The notes beneath the pieces were generated by a model. That model was not told the DNA's origin, ran no database searches, and was given only the letters and a program-made list of their open reading frames with translations. Positions 35,114 to 43,246 of a DNA stretch of 64,000 nucleotides are shown one piece after another (position 1 is the first letter of the stretch; each line of letters starts with the position of its first letter). This stretch comes from Sphingobium sp. EM0848. GTDB taxonomy: Bacteria; Pseudomonadota; Alphaproteobacteria; Sphingomonadales; Sphingomonadaceae. The position numbers and the translations under genes are program-made. The stretch covers positions 2,294,001-2,358,000 of the forward strand of contig NZ_JABXWB010000001.1 of assembly GCF_013375555.1 (NCBI RefSeq), given 5' to 3'.

Positions 35114-35541
35114 AAATCTTCACTATCGGCTATGAAGGCGCGACGCAGACAGAGGTGATCGCGGCGCTGCAAAAGGCGGGCGTGACGTTGCTGGCCGATG
35201 TGCGCGCGGTTCCCCTCTCCCGTCGTCCGGGCTTTTCCAAGAATATCCTTGCCGCCGGACTGCGCGAGGCGGGGATCGACTATGTCGGGCTGAAAGCGCT
35301 GGGCACGCCCGCCGCCGGGCGCGAGGCGGCGCGCAAGGGGCAGCATCAGCGGCTGGCGGAAATCTATGCAGGCCAGCTCGAACTGCCCGAGGCGATGGTG
35401 CAGGCGGCGCAACTCGTGGAAATGGCGCAGGAGCAACCCGTGGCGGTGCTGTGTTTCGAACGGGACGCGGCGACCTGTCACCGCTCCCTGTTGCTGGACG
35501 CGATCATGCCGGATGCGGAGCGGGTGGACCTGATGCCTTAA
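35110..35541 (+). CDS. DUF488 family protein
   Basis: A 143-residue DUF488 protein: MKIFTIGYEGATQTEVIAAL at the N-terminus and the conserved LCFERDAATCHRSLL with two cysteines near the end. The fold resembles a Rossmann-like small enzyme, and the paired cysteines suggest metal or redox use; function is not established. It is translationally coupled to the efflux operon, which is an unusual partnership and may mean it acts on the pump substrate or only shares its transcript. Confidence 0.82.
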   Translation: MKIFTIGYEGATQTEVIAALQKAGVTLLADVRAVPLSRRPGFSKNILAAGLREAGIDYVGLKALGTPAAGREAARKGQHQRLAEIYAGQLELPEAMVQAAQLVEMAQEQPVAVLCFERDAATCHRSLLLDAIMPDAERVDLMP

Positions 35542-35553
35542 ATCGCTAAGCCC

Positions 35554-37971
35554 TCATTCGAAATCATAGCCGAATTTCAGCCCGAAAAATTGCGGCTTGG
35601 TTGGATAGACACGCGCATAGATGCCGCAGATTTCGGTCGCGCAAATGGTGTTCTTGCCCAAGGCCCCATGGCTGTTGAAGGCATTCTGGATGAACGCCTC
35701 GATCCGCATATGGTCCCAATGCGTGCCGATCGAGAAATCGGCGGTGGTGAAGGGCCTGGTCGGTCCGACCGCCGCATAGTCGGCATCGGTCAGGAAGGTC
35801 CGCGTGCCGCCCTGATGCGTCGCCGATCCCTGCACGAAGGCCGTCGCCGGCCCCACCGGCCATTCGTAGCGCGCCGTCGCCGTCCCCTTGAAGCGGGGCA
35901 TGACGGGCAAGCGCGTGCCCTTGGCGGCGGCGGGCGGGGTGCCGGGGATGCAGACGATATTCTTGGTGACGGGATCGACCTGACAGAAGTCGCTGGTCAG
36001 TTGCGCATCGACATAGGTGGCGCTGGCCGACAGCGAGAGGCCGCCAAAGCGTGCCGACACATCGCCTTCCACGCCATAGATGCGCGCATTGCCCGCATTA
36101 TAGGTGTTGGTGACGCCATTCTGACCCACCGGCACCAGCCCGAACTGAAGGTCCCGCCATTTCTGGTAGAAGGCCGCGCCGTTGAAATAGATTCGCCCGA
36201 AATGGGTCTTCCAGCCCAGTTCGAAATTGTCGAGCTTGTCCGATTTGAACGGATTGACCCCCGGCCGCCGGTTGTTGCCGCCCGGCCGGTAGCCGCGCGA
36301 TACCGTGCCATAGAGCATGACATCAGACGTCACCTGCCATTTGATGCCGCCGCGCCAGATCACCCCGGTTTCGACCTGTTTCTTGTGCACATTGGCGCAG
36401 GGAACATCCGGAACGCTGGTGGGGAAACAGATGGCGGGATCGGTATTGCCGGCGCTGTTGGTGCCGGAAAAGCCGTAAATGGTGTTATCCGCGATATAAC
36501 CACGAATGCCCGCGATCAGCGTGACATTGGGCACGATGTCATATTCGCTCTGCGCGAACATCGCATAGTCACGGTCCTTGCGCTTGACGCGCGTGAGGAA
36601 CACCGTGTCGGTCGTGCCGAAGGGAGTGAGCCAGATCGGCGTAGGGATCGAACCGATGCCCACGGTCTGGTAATCAGCCCCGATCTTGTCGGTCTGAATC
36701 TGCATGAACATGCCTGCGGTCAGCCGGAAAGGCTTGTCCGTAGGCGAATTCACCCGCAATTCCTGGGTCAGCTTGGTATATTTGTCGAACTGGTGCGAGG
36801 TCTGCGTCGGATCGATGGGTTTGCCGTTGGCGTCCGGGAAATAGGTGGCGAAGCCCGGCTGCACCACGCCATTGTCATCGACAAATGTATAGCTGTCATA
36901 GGCGACGGAATAATAGGAATAATCGGCGATATTATCGACCTTGCGTTCGAAATAACCGCCCGAATAGGTGACATCCCAATCGCTGAGCTTGCCCTGAATG
37001 GTGAGCGCCGCCTGCCACCAGCGGTCCTTGTTGCGGCTGGGCAGATAGTCCGTGACGTTCAGATAGCCCTTGGTCGGATCATAGAAGAAGCCGCCATGGG
37101 CGATCTGGCTCTGGTAGAAAAATTGCGGCGTGACCGTCCAATTATCGTCCAGATCGATGCGCAGCGCGGCACGGCCGCCCCAGGTTTCGACGTCGTTATA
37201 ATCGTTTTTGACCAGACCGGGCTTGTCAGTATTGTGGACCGTAAGTTCAGTCGCCGGATTGCCGTCATCCAGCGTGAAGGTCCGGGTGCCCGGAATATTG
37301 TCGATATAGCCACCCGTCCGATCGTAGAAGCCCACGACCCGGAGCGCGGCATTATCGCTGATCGGCAGGTTGATATAGCCTTCCGCCGATCCGCCGAAAT
37401 CGCCCTTGCTGAACTTGTTGACCTGCAGGTCGATGCTGCCGGTCGTCTTGCCCAGTTCCGGGCGGTTGGTGATGATGCGCAGCGTGCCCGAAAGCGAGCT
37501 GGCGCCGAACAGCGTGCCCTGCGGCCCGGCCAGCGCCTCGATCCGCGCAACGTCGTAGAGATGCACGTCGACCATACCGCCGATCGTCGTGACCGGAATT
37601 TCATCGACATAGGTGCTGCTGGTCGGCAGCGGCCCGATGTGCAGCGGCGGACCGCCCGATCCGGTGGCGACGCCACGGAAGAAGACCTGCGCCTGACTGG
37701 GGCCGAAGGACTGGATGGATACGCTCGGCAACAGCTTCGCATAATCGTCCAGCGCCTTGGCATTGGCCTGCTCCAGCTTGGCCTGACCCAGCGCGTTGAT
37801 GCTGATCGGCACATCCTGCAACCGCTCTTCCCGGCGCTGGGCGGTGACGACGATCACCGTGTCGTCACGTCCGGCGGGCTGCGCAGCCTCTTGTGCAAAT
37901 GCTGGAAATGCCATGGCCGTGGAGGCCAACAATGCAGACGAAAACTCAATCAAGCGAACGCGACCTGACAT
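35554..37971 (-). CDS. TonB-dependent receptor (large, substrate unknown)
   Basis: An 805-residue receptor of the large family expanded in sphingomonads. Signal peptide about residues 1-26 (MAFPAFAQ), TonB-box-like VIVVTAQRR, plug at about 50-170 with QVFFRGVATGSGGPPLHIGP and EALAGPQGTLFGASSLSGTL, and barrel ending in FFGLKFGYDFE. Relatives import carbohydrates, siderophores or aromatic compounds. No gene nearby reveals the cargo. Its stop lies 12 bp from that of DUF488. Confidence 0.88.
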   Translation of the reverse strand: MSGRVRLIEFSSALLASTAMAFPAFAQEAAQPAGRDDTVIVVTAQRREERLQDVPISINALGQAKLEQANAKALDDYAKLLPSVSIQSFGPSQAQVFFRGVATGSGGPPLHIGPLPTSSTYVDEIPVTTIGGMVDVHLYDVARIEALAGPQGTLFGASSLSGTLRIITNRPELGKTTGSIDLQVNKFSKGDFGGSAEGYINLPISDNAALRVVGFYDRTGGYIDNIPGTRTFTLDDGNPATELTVHNTDKPGLVKNDYNDVETWGGRAALRIDLDDNWTVTPQFFYQSQIAHGGFFYDPTKGYLNVTDYLPSRNKDRWWQAALTIQGKLSDWDVTYSGGYFERKVDNIADYSYYSVAYDSYTFVDDNGVVQPGFATYFPDANGKPIDPTQTSHQFDKYTKLTQELRVNSPTDKPFRLTAGMFMQIQTDKIGADYQTVGIGSIPTPIWLTPFGTTDTVFLTRVKRKDRDYAMFAQSEYDIVPNVTLIAGIRGYIADNTIYGFSGTNSAGNTDPAICFPTSVPDVPCANVHKKQVETGVIWRGGIKWQVTSDVMLYGTVSRGYRPGGNNRRPGVNPFKSDKLDNFELGWKTHFGRIYFNGAAFYQKWRDLQFGLVPVGQNGVTNTYNAGNARIYGVEGDVSARFGGLSLSASATYVDAQLTSDFCQVDPVTKNIVCIPGTPPAAAKGTRLPVMPRFKGTATARYEWPVGPATAFVQGSATHQGGTRTFLTDADYAAVGPTRPFTTADFSIGTHWDHMRIEAFIQNAFNSHGALGKNTICATEICGIYARVYPTKPQFFGLKFGYDFE

Positions 37972-38030
37972 CGGCTACCTCCCCACAGGTGCACGAGTTT
38001 CTGGGGGAAGTGTCATTTATGTTGCGGACG

Positions 38031-38054
38031 GACGCAACGAAAAAACGTTGCGTC
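38031..38054. promoter_or_regulatory. 9-bp inverted repeat upstream of the large TonB receptor
   Basis: GACGCAACG (38031-38039) and CGTTGCGTC (38046-38054) are perfect inverted repeats with a six-A loop, 60-85 bp before the receptor start and 48-70 bp after the sulfotransferase stop, both on the minus strand. It may be a terminator of the upstream gene or an operator for the receptor. Confidence 0.45.
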
Positions 38055-38101
38055 TCAGCAACCATGATTTTTTTCGAACTATTGTAACCAGAAAGTCACG
38101 G

Positions 38102-39859
38102 TCAGGGCGCGTCGGGATAGCTTTGCAATACCGGACCGAGGGTAGCGATCAGGGGTTGAAGCTGCGTTTCAACCGCGCGCCATTGGCCTTCGCCATCGCG
38201 ATTGATCGGGCGACGAACCTGCTCGCTGCTGGCGGTACGCACGGCGCGGCGGTTTTCATGGAACTGGAGGCAGGCATCCTCAAACGGCAGATGGAGTGCG
38301 GTCAGCAATGCGCGCACCTCGGCTTCCGGGTCGTCGAGCAACCGTTCATGCACGACGCGACGCACCTGCCCCGGCAACACGGCGTCGAAATGCGCCATCA
38401 GCCGGACATAATCGGCATAATAATGGCCGATATCGCCCAGATCATAGCTGAATTCCTGCCCCCGCGCGAAATGCTGGCGGAAATTGGAATAGCCGCAATC
38501 GAGCGGATGACGGCGCGCGTCGATGATCCGCGCATTCGGCAGAATGAGGTGGATCAGGCCCACATGCAGCCAGTTATTGGGCAGCTTGTCGATGAAGAAG
38601 GGCCGCCCTTCTCGGCGCTGGATGCGGGTGCGCTCGATATAGGCTTCGCCCAAGGCGCGCAGGCGGGCGGCGTCGAGGGAGGCAAGCATGGCGGGCCAGT
38701 CGCCCTCCTGCCGCAACTCCGCTACCAAAGCGGGCAGGTCCGGCAGCTCCATCGTCCCTTCGACCTGGCTGTGGCTGGAAAGAATCTGCTCGATCAGCGT
38801 GGAACCGGCACGCGGCAGGCCGATGATGAAGATCGGATCGGGCGCCGGGCACCCCATTCCCTGCCGCGCCGCGAAGAAATCGGGCGTGAAGAGATCGAGC
38901 GCCGCATCCACCGCCCGGCTGGTACGCGCTGCCTCATAGGGCTGGGCGGCACGACGCAGCCGGTTCGCCTGTGCATAATGGGCAAAGGCGGGCTCGGCGT
39001 CGCCCCGGTCGCTCATCGCTTTGCCCAACGCGAAATGCAGGTGGAGACGATCCTCAGCGCTTGCCTGCGCGTCATGAAGCGCCTGTTCCATGGCAGCAAT
39101 GTCGGCGGCATCAAAGGGCGCCGTCTTCAGATTGGCGATGCTCCACCACGCCTCGCCAAAGGCGGGGCGGAGCGCGGTCGCGCGGCGATAGGCGGCAATG
39201 CTGTCCGCCGTGCGGCCCACCGTCTTGAGCGCATGGCCATAGCTCATCCAGATCTTCGGCTGCCCCGTGCCCCGGCGCACAATATCCTCATAGAGCGCGA
39301 TGGCTTCGTCGAAATCGCCCAGCCGCCCGAGCACCGCCGCGCGCAGATTGGCAAAAGCGGGATTGGCCCGGTCCTGCAGCCGGTCCAGTTGCTCCAGCGC
39401 CTCCGCCGTCTTGTTCTGACGATGCAGCGCCGTCGCCAGATTGGCGCGGGCAGCGGTAAAACCGGGCGCCAGTTCCAGCGCGCGGCGCAGCAGCTTTTCC
39501 GCATCGGCATTGCGCCCGATCCGCCCGGCCAGTTCCGCCAGCATGCGGATCGCCGCGACATCGAAGGGATTATCCTTCAGCCGCTGGCGCAATATCGGCT
39601 CGGCCAGATGCAGTCGATTGTCGAGCAATGCGACGGCGGCCTGCTGCAACATCTCGTCGCCGGCGGCCGCATCGATCGCGGCAAGTTCATGCCGCTCCGC
39701 TTCGGCATCCCGCCTGAGGGCGCGCAAGGCGCGGGCGGCCAGCCGATGCGCCTCGGCGTCGGCGGGATCACGGCGCAGCATGTCCGCGCAGCGATCCAAC
39801 GCCTGCCCAGCATCCTGCGCAAGCAATTGCCGGATCGAATGATGCACTTCGTCCCCCAT
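38102..39859 (-). CDS. TPR-repeat sulfotransferase
   Basis: A 585-residue protein. The N-terminal half (about residues 20-310) consists of tetratricopeptide-like helical repeats rich in Ala, Leu and Arg; the C-terminal half begins with the PAPS-binding GLPRAGSTLIEQILSSHSQV (about residue 340) and continues with the sulfotransferase_3 pattern (ARIIDARRHPLDCGYSNFRQ). Such enzymes transfer sulfate from PAPS; the acceptor is unknown, and TPR repeats suggest a protein or scaffolded substrate. No PAPS-synthesis genes are in the window. Confidence 0.85.
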   Translation of the reverse strand: MGDEVHHSIRQLLAQDAGQALDRCADMLRRDPADAEAHRLAARALRALRRDAEAERHELAAIDAAAGDEMLQQAAVALLDNRLHLAEPILRQRLKDNPFDVAAIRMLAELAGRIGRNADAEKLLRRALELAPGFTAARANLATALHRQNKTAEALEQLDRLQDRANPAFANLRAAVLGRLGDFDEAIALYEDIVRRGTGQPKIWMSYGHALKTVGRTADSIAAYRRATALRPAFGEAWWSIANLKTAPFDAADIAAMEQALHDAQASAEDRLHLHFALGKAMSDRGDAEPAFAHYAQANRLRRAAQPYEAARTSRAVDAALDLFTPDFFAARQGMGCPAPDPIFIIGLPRAGSTLIEQILSSHSQVEGTMELPDLPALVAELRQEGDWPAMLASLDAARLRALGEAYIERTRIQRREGRPFFIDKLPNNWLHVGLIHLILPNARIIDARRHPLDCGYSNFRQHFARGQEFSYDLGDIGHYYADYVRLMAHFDAVLPGQVRRVVHERLLDDPEAEVRALLTALHLPFEDACLQFHENRRAVRTASSEQVRRPINRDGEGQWRAVETQLQPLIATLGPVLQSYPDAP

Positions 39860-39924
39860 AGGCCCAGCATGTCAAGCTGCGCGCGCCTTAGCAATATGGG
39901 CCGGGCAATCGGCGGAATCTTGTT

Positions 39925-40031
39925 CTAGAGCGGTTTTCGATCTGATTGGATCAGATCAACCGCTCTATTTTATTGTTTTACCGCGATTTCTTAACCAGCA
40001 ATCGATTTCGATTGCTTGGAAATCGCTCTAG
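39925..40031. repeat. Intergenic palindromic element, copy A (two nested hairpins)
   Basis: A 107-bp element bounded by CTAGAGCG-type ends in opposite orientation. Hairpin 1: AGAGCGGTT (39927-39935) with AACCGCTCT (39958-39966), plus an inner GATCTGAT/ATCAGATC. Hairpin 2: GCGATTTC (39983-39990) with GAAATCGC (40019-40026), containing an inner GCAATCG (39998-40004) with CGATTGC (40009-40015). Read on the minus strand, hairpin 2 matches the element at 45269 in layout and end sequences. It separates the sulfotransferase start from the lipoprotein stop. Confidence 0.75.
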
Positions 40032-40510
40032 CCGCACCGCTTGCGCGTCACCGCCCGACCGTCATCGATCACGATCAGTTCCCGGCCGCCCGCCGAAGGC
40101 CGCAGTTCGAGCTTCCTTTTCCAGCTCTGCCCTTCCCCGGTGAAGGCCGCATCGATGCCGATCCGGCCATCCGGGCCATGAGATATGCGGGTCGCCCGGC
40201 CCTCGCTTTCCAGGAAAACCAGACTGGTGGGCGTGATCGTCAACTTCAGATCGGCAGCGCGATCGGCGCAGCTTTCATCCAGTCCGGTCCATCGCCCCTG
40301 AACGCTCGCCGGAATGATCGGGCCGACCGGCTGCGATGGCGGGATGTCCGAGGCGGGTTCGACGGTGCGGATGGCATTTTCGTCCTCTGACGCCTGATTA
40401 CTTCCCGGCGACGCCTGATCGACGATGTTGGTCACGACGCCGGACTGCTCGTCCTTCCTGTCACCACAGGCGGCAAGAAGCAGCAGCGGCAGGAGAATCA
40501 TTGCACGCAT
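40028..40510 (-). CDS. Putative lipoprotein
   Basis: Starts at ATG 40510 (MRAMILLPLLLLAACG), giving 160 residues with a clear signal and lipobox (LAAC); an ATG two codons later is equally possible, and the frame upstream to 40894 lacks family features. The mature part has a Pro/Ser/Glu-rich linker and a C-terminal domain (about 75-160) with WTGLDESCADRAADLKLTIT and two cysteines. I recognise no family. The stop overlaps the right end of the palindromic element. Confidence 0.7.
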   Translation of the reverse strand: MRAMILLPLLLLAACGDRKDEQSGVVTNIVDQASPGSNQASEDENAIRTVEPASDIPPSQPVGPIIPASVQGRWTGLDESCADRAADLKLTITPTSLVFLESEGRATRISHGPDGRIGIDAAFTGEGQSWKRKLELRPSAGGRELIVIDDGRAVTRKRCG

Positions 40511-40736
40511 GGAAGAAAAACCGGCGTCTCGCCAAGGGGTTCCGGCCATCGCGCTCTGTCGGTCCATTCCTGCTATACTCCCTTGTTGGCCGGGGAGATA
40601 TGCCATGCCCATATCGCAAATGGGTGGAATTTTCTTTTGCGCGCCGGGACGGTTGCGGTCATCACCAAGGCCGAATGGAATCAATAGGAGGCGGGCCGCT
40701 TCGCCCGCATCCATGGTCCGAACGAAGAGGAAGCCG

Positions 40737-41288
40737 ATGATGAAAAGCACGAAACTTGCTCTTACCCGCATGCTGACCGCCGCGACCCTGACCGCGCTTG
40801 GATCGGGGACCGCCATGGCGGCGCTGGCCGTGGGCGCGAAAGCCCCCGACTTCACCACGCGCGGGGCGCTGGCGGGCAAAACCTTCACCCTCACCCTGTC
40901 GCATCAGTTGAAGCGCGGGCCGGTGGTGCTCTATTTCTTCCCCAAGGCGTTCACGCCCGGCTGTTCCGCCGAAGCACGCGAGTTCGCCGAGCATATCGAG
41001 GATTTCAAGAAGGCTGGTGCAACCGTGATCGGCATGTCGGGCGATCCCGTGGACGATCTGGTCGCCTTTTCCACCAAGGAATGCGCGGGCAAGTTCGCGG
41101 TGGCCTCGGCCGGTCCCGATATCGTGTCGGGCTATGATGTCGCGCTGAAGATGCGGCCGGGCATGACCGACCGCACCTCCTATGTCATCGCGCCCAGCGG
41201 GCGCATAGCCTTCGTCCATAGCGAGATGAACTATGCCGGCCATGTGAAGAGTACGCTGGCCGCCGTGCAGGCGATGCAGCAGAAATAG
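40737..41288 (+). CDS. Exported peroxiredoxin (AhpC/TSA, Bcp-like)
   Basis: 183 residues from the first of two adjacent ATGs, with AGGAAG upstream. A signal peptide (about 1-29) indicates periplasmic location. The thioredoxin-fold catalytic block YFFPKAFTPGCSAEAREFAE holds the peroxidatic Cys76; a second cysteine at 116 is a candidate resolving residue. It would reduce peroxides with a thiol partner. The stop abuts the convergent dienelactone hydrolase. Confidence 0.85.
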   Translation: MMKSTKLALTRMLTAATLTALGSGTAMAALAVGAKAPDFTTRGALAGKTFTLTLSHQLKRGPVVLYFFPKAFTPGCSAEAREFAEHIEDFKKAGATVIGMSGDPVDDLVAFSTKECAGKFAVASAGPDIVSGYDVALKMRPGMTDRTSYVIAPSGRIAFVHSEMNYAGHVKSTLAAVQAMQQK

Positions 41289-42194
41289 CTATTTCGCCTT
41301 CTTCACATATTTGTCGAACCAGCCGAGCGCCGCCTGCCAGGCGGCCTTGGCGGCGGCTTCATGATAGCTGGGGCGGTAATCCGCCATGAAGCCATGGTCG
41401 GCGCCGGGATAGACGATGATCGCATCCGGCGGCGCCTTACCCGCGACTTTCAGCGCCGCCTTCATCCTGTCGACGTCCGCGACCGGAATCCCCTTGTCGA
41501 GCGCGCCATATTGGCCGAGCACCGGCGCCTTGAGCGCGCTCACCTGATCGATGACGCTGAACGGCTGCAAATCGGTCTTTTCGCTGACGATGCGGCCATA
41601 AAAGGCGACGCCTGCGTCCAGTTGCACACTGTGCGCGGCATAGAGCCAGACGATCCGCCCGCCCCAGCAAAAGCCGGTGATGCCACGCCGATCGCCGTCG
41701 CCGCCATGGCTGGCCGCCCAGCCGAAGCTGCTATCAATGTCCTTCAGGACCTGCGCGTCGGGCGCCTTGGACACGATGGTGGCGACCAGTTGCTTGAAAT
41801 CCGCGATTTTGGTCGCGTCCCCATGGCGTGCGAACAGGTCCGGCGCGATGGCATAATAGCCCGCCTTGGCGAAGCGGCGGCACATGTCGCGAATCCATTC
41901 ATGAACGCCGAAAATCTCATGTACCACGACGATGATCGGCGCGACCTTGGCAGCGGCGGGCCGGGCGACGAAGGCTGGCATGACAAAGCCATCGCTGGCC
42001 TTGATCGACACCCTTTCCTCCTTCAGCCCTTCGCCGGATGTCTGGATGGCGCTGCTGGCGACAGGGTGGCAGGCGGCGGCGAAACCGGCGGCGAAGGCAC
42101 CGCCCATCAGCAGCTTGCGGCGATCGAGACCGGCGGATTCGATCCAGTTGCGATCCTCGGGCAAACGGTCGGGTTGATCCTGCGTGTCGGTCAT
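41289..42194 (-). CDS. Exported dienelactone hydrolase family protein
   Basis: 301 residues. The N-terminus has DRRKLLMGGAFAAGFAAACH, a twin-arginine-like motif with a hydrophobic stretch and a possible lipobox-like cysteine. The alpha/beta hydrolase core follows, with nucleophile Cys176 in GFCWGGR, an Asp in GALDKGIP and a His in PGADHGF, the Cys-Asp-His triad of dienelactone hydrolases. Members open lactone rings or hydrolyse other esters; no chlorocatechol genes are nearby, so the substrate is open. Confidence 0.85.
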   Translation of the reverse strand: MTDTQDQPDRLPEDRNWIESAGLDRRKLLMGGAFAAGFAAACHPVASSAIQTSGEGLKEERVSIKASDGFVMPAFVARPAAAKVAPIIVVVHEIFGVHEWIRDMCRRFAKAGYYAIAPDLFARHGDATKIADFKQLVATIVSKAPDAQVLKDIDSSFGWAASHGGDGDRRGITGFCWGGRIVWLYAAHSVQLDAGVAFYGRIVSEKTDLQPFSVIDQVSALKAPVLGQYGALDKGIPVADVDRMKAALKVAGKAPPDAIIVYPGADHGFMADYRPSYHEAAAKAAWQAALGWFDKYVKKAK

Positions 42195-42257
42195 GCGCGT
42201 CTCTCCTCACACCATGGTCGCAAGCCTAACCGGCCGATCATTGAGCGCAAGTCCCGC

Positions 42258-42644
42258 TCAGGCAAGGAAATCGCCGCTTTCGATCCGCGTCAGTCCGTCG
42301 ATGTCCCAGCCATAAACATAGGTCCATGCCTCGACCGGGCCGTCCGCGCCCAGCACGGTCAGCCGTTCACGGCGATATTCATGAGGTTGGGGAAAGCGAT
42401 CGGTGCATTCCTCATGCTCATCCAGAACGGCCAGGATCGCGGCGGCATCGGGAAGCGCAAAAAGATCGCCCAGCACATCGCCGTTTCCGCCGGGCACGAA
42501 GGCGGGATAGTCCGCAACCTGGTAAAGCGTGCCGAGCGCTACGGCGCCGCCGACATGGCGCGCAGCCTGCTTCAACCAGCCAGCCACCGGCCCGTCGAAT
42601 CCGGGGCGAAGCGTGCCATAAACAAAGAGAAGCGGTTCACTCAC
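42258..42644 (-). CDS. Gamma-glutamylcyclotransferase-like protein
   Basis: 128 residues from the GTG at 42644 (SEPLLFVYGTLRPG), preceded by GAGG; the frame runs 15 codons further without family similarity. The motif FVYGTLRPGFDG binds the gamma-glutamyl group and a catalytic glutamate is in VLDEHEE. Enzymes of this fold release 5-oxoproline from gamma-glutamyl amines. The start region overlaps the upstream control region of the divergent psp operon. Confidence 0.8.
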   Translation of the reverse strand: MSEPLLFVYGTLRPGFDGPVAGWLKQAARHVGGAVALGTLYQVADYPAFVPGGNGDVLGDLFALPDAAAILAVLDEHEECTDRFPQPHEYRRERLTVLGADGPVEAWTYVYGWDIDGLTRIESGDFLA

Positions 42645-42762
42645 AAAGGCCTCATGGAAATATTCCACATTTCCGGCAAATTTCACCAAATCATGGAAAT
42701 TTTCACGGGATAAGTTGACCTGTTTTCCATGAAAAGTCTCGAAATCCCGCCTGAAAGTGAAA

Positions 42763-42780
42763 TTGGCACGGCTCCTGCAA
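42763..42780 (+). promoter_or_regulatory. Sigma-54-type promoter of the psp operon
   Basis: TTGGCACG and CTGCAA form the -24/-12 pattern with the required 12-base distance between GG (42765) and GC (42777). It is 56 bp before the 33-residue gene. The same sequence, one base different, precedes the secreted-protein gene at 54959. In enterobacteria psp genes use sigma-54 and PspF. A GGAAATATTCC palindrome at 42656-42666 is a candidate activator site. Confidence 0.75.
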
Positions 42781-42835
42781 TCTTCCCGGCATCACGGTCG
42801 GATGGTCCGGCCCCACACATTCCAGGGAGTCAAAC

Positions 42836-42937
42836 ATGTTCGCCAAGCTTCAAAACGCCGCTGTCGCCTTTGCCGGTGCATTGCTGGTCGCCAGCCTCTT
42901 CGTCGGCGCTGCCGTCCCGATCACGCCGATCGCCTGA
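42836..42937 (+). CDS. 33-residue single-span membrane peptide
   Basis: Encodes MFAKLQNAAVAFAGALLVAS and then FVGAAVPITPIA, nearly all a single hydrophobic helix. AGGGAG lies seven bases before the ATG. It is the first gene after the sigma-54-type promoter and 28 bp before pspC, so it is probably a psp operon member in the inner membrane. Enterobacterial psp operons carry small membrane proteins, but no homology is claimed. Confidence 0.7.
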   Translation: MFAKLQNAAVAFAGALLVASLFVGAAVPITPIA

Positions 42938-42965
42938 TTCCAAAACTTTCCGGAAGGCCAGATTC

Positions 42966-43151
42966 ATGAACAACAGCTTCACCCTCGACCGTCGCAACGG
43001 AAAGATCATGGGCGTGTGCGCCGGACTTTCCAACCGCACTGGCATGGATGTCACACTGATCCGCATTGCCGTCGTGTTGCTGACCCTTTGCGCGCTGGGC
43101 CCGGTCGGCGTGGTCGCCTATCTGCTGGCAGGATGGCTGGCGGAAGGCTGA
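42966..43151 (+). CDS. pspC: PspC-domain stress protein
   Basis: 61 residues from MNNSFTLDRRNGKIMGVCAG, with the PspC family pattern GVCAGLSNRTGMDVTLIRIA and a single membrane segment (about 35-57). PspC senses or relays inner-membrane stress in the phage-shock response. Only this domain is present; there is no C-terminal extension as in E. coli PspC. It is the last gene before a strong terminator; no pspA, pspB or pspF is in the window. Confidence 0.88.
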   Translation: MNNSFTLDRRNGKIMGVCAGLSNRTGMDVTLIRIAVVLLTLCALGPVGVVAYLLAGWLAEG

Positions 43152-43166
43152 CAATGCCTGCCCAAT

Positions 43167-43205
43167 AAAAAAGCCGCCCTTGGACCTGTCCGGGGCGGCT
43201 TTTTT
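43167..43205. terminator. Bidirectional terminator after pspC
   Basis: GCCGCCC (43173-43179) pairs with GGGCGGC (43193-43199), flanked by an A-run on the left and a six-T run on the right, so it works in both directions, ending pspC and possibly the small minus-strand gene at 43247. Confidence 0.85.
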
Positions 43206-43246
43206 GCATGCCCGTCAATGACGGGCAAGATCATGGCATGTTGCAA

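Noticed and set aside
35590..37968. 792-codon plus-strand frame opposite the large TonB receptor
   Set aside because: Same extent as the receptor on the other strand, no start context and no recognisable domain; antisense shadow.
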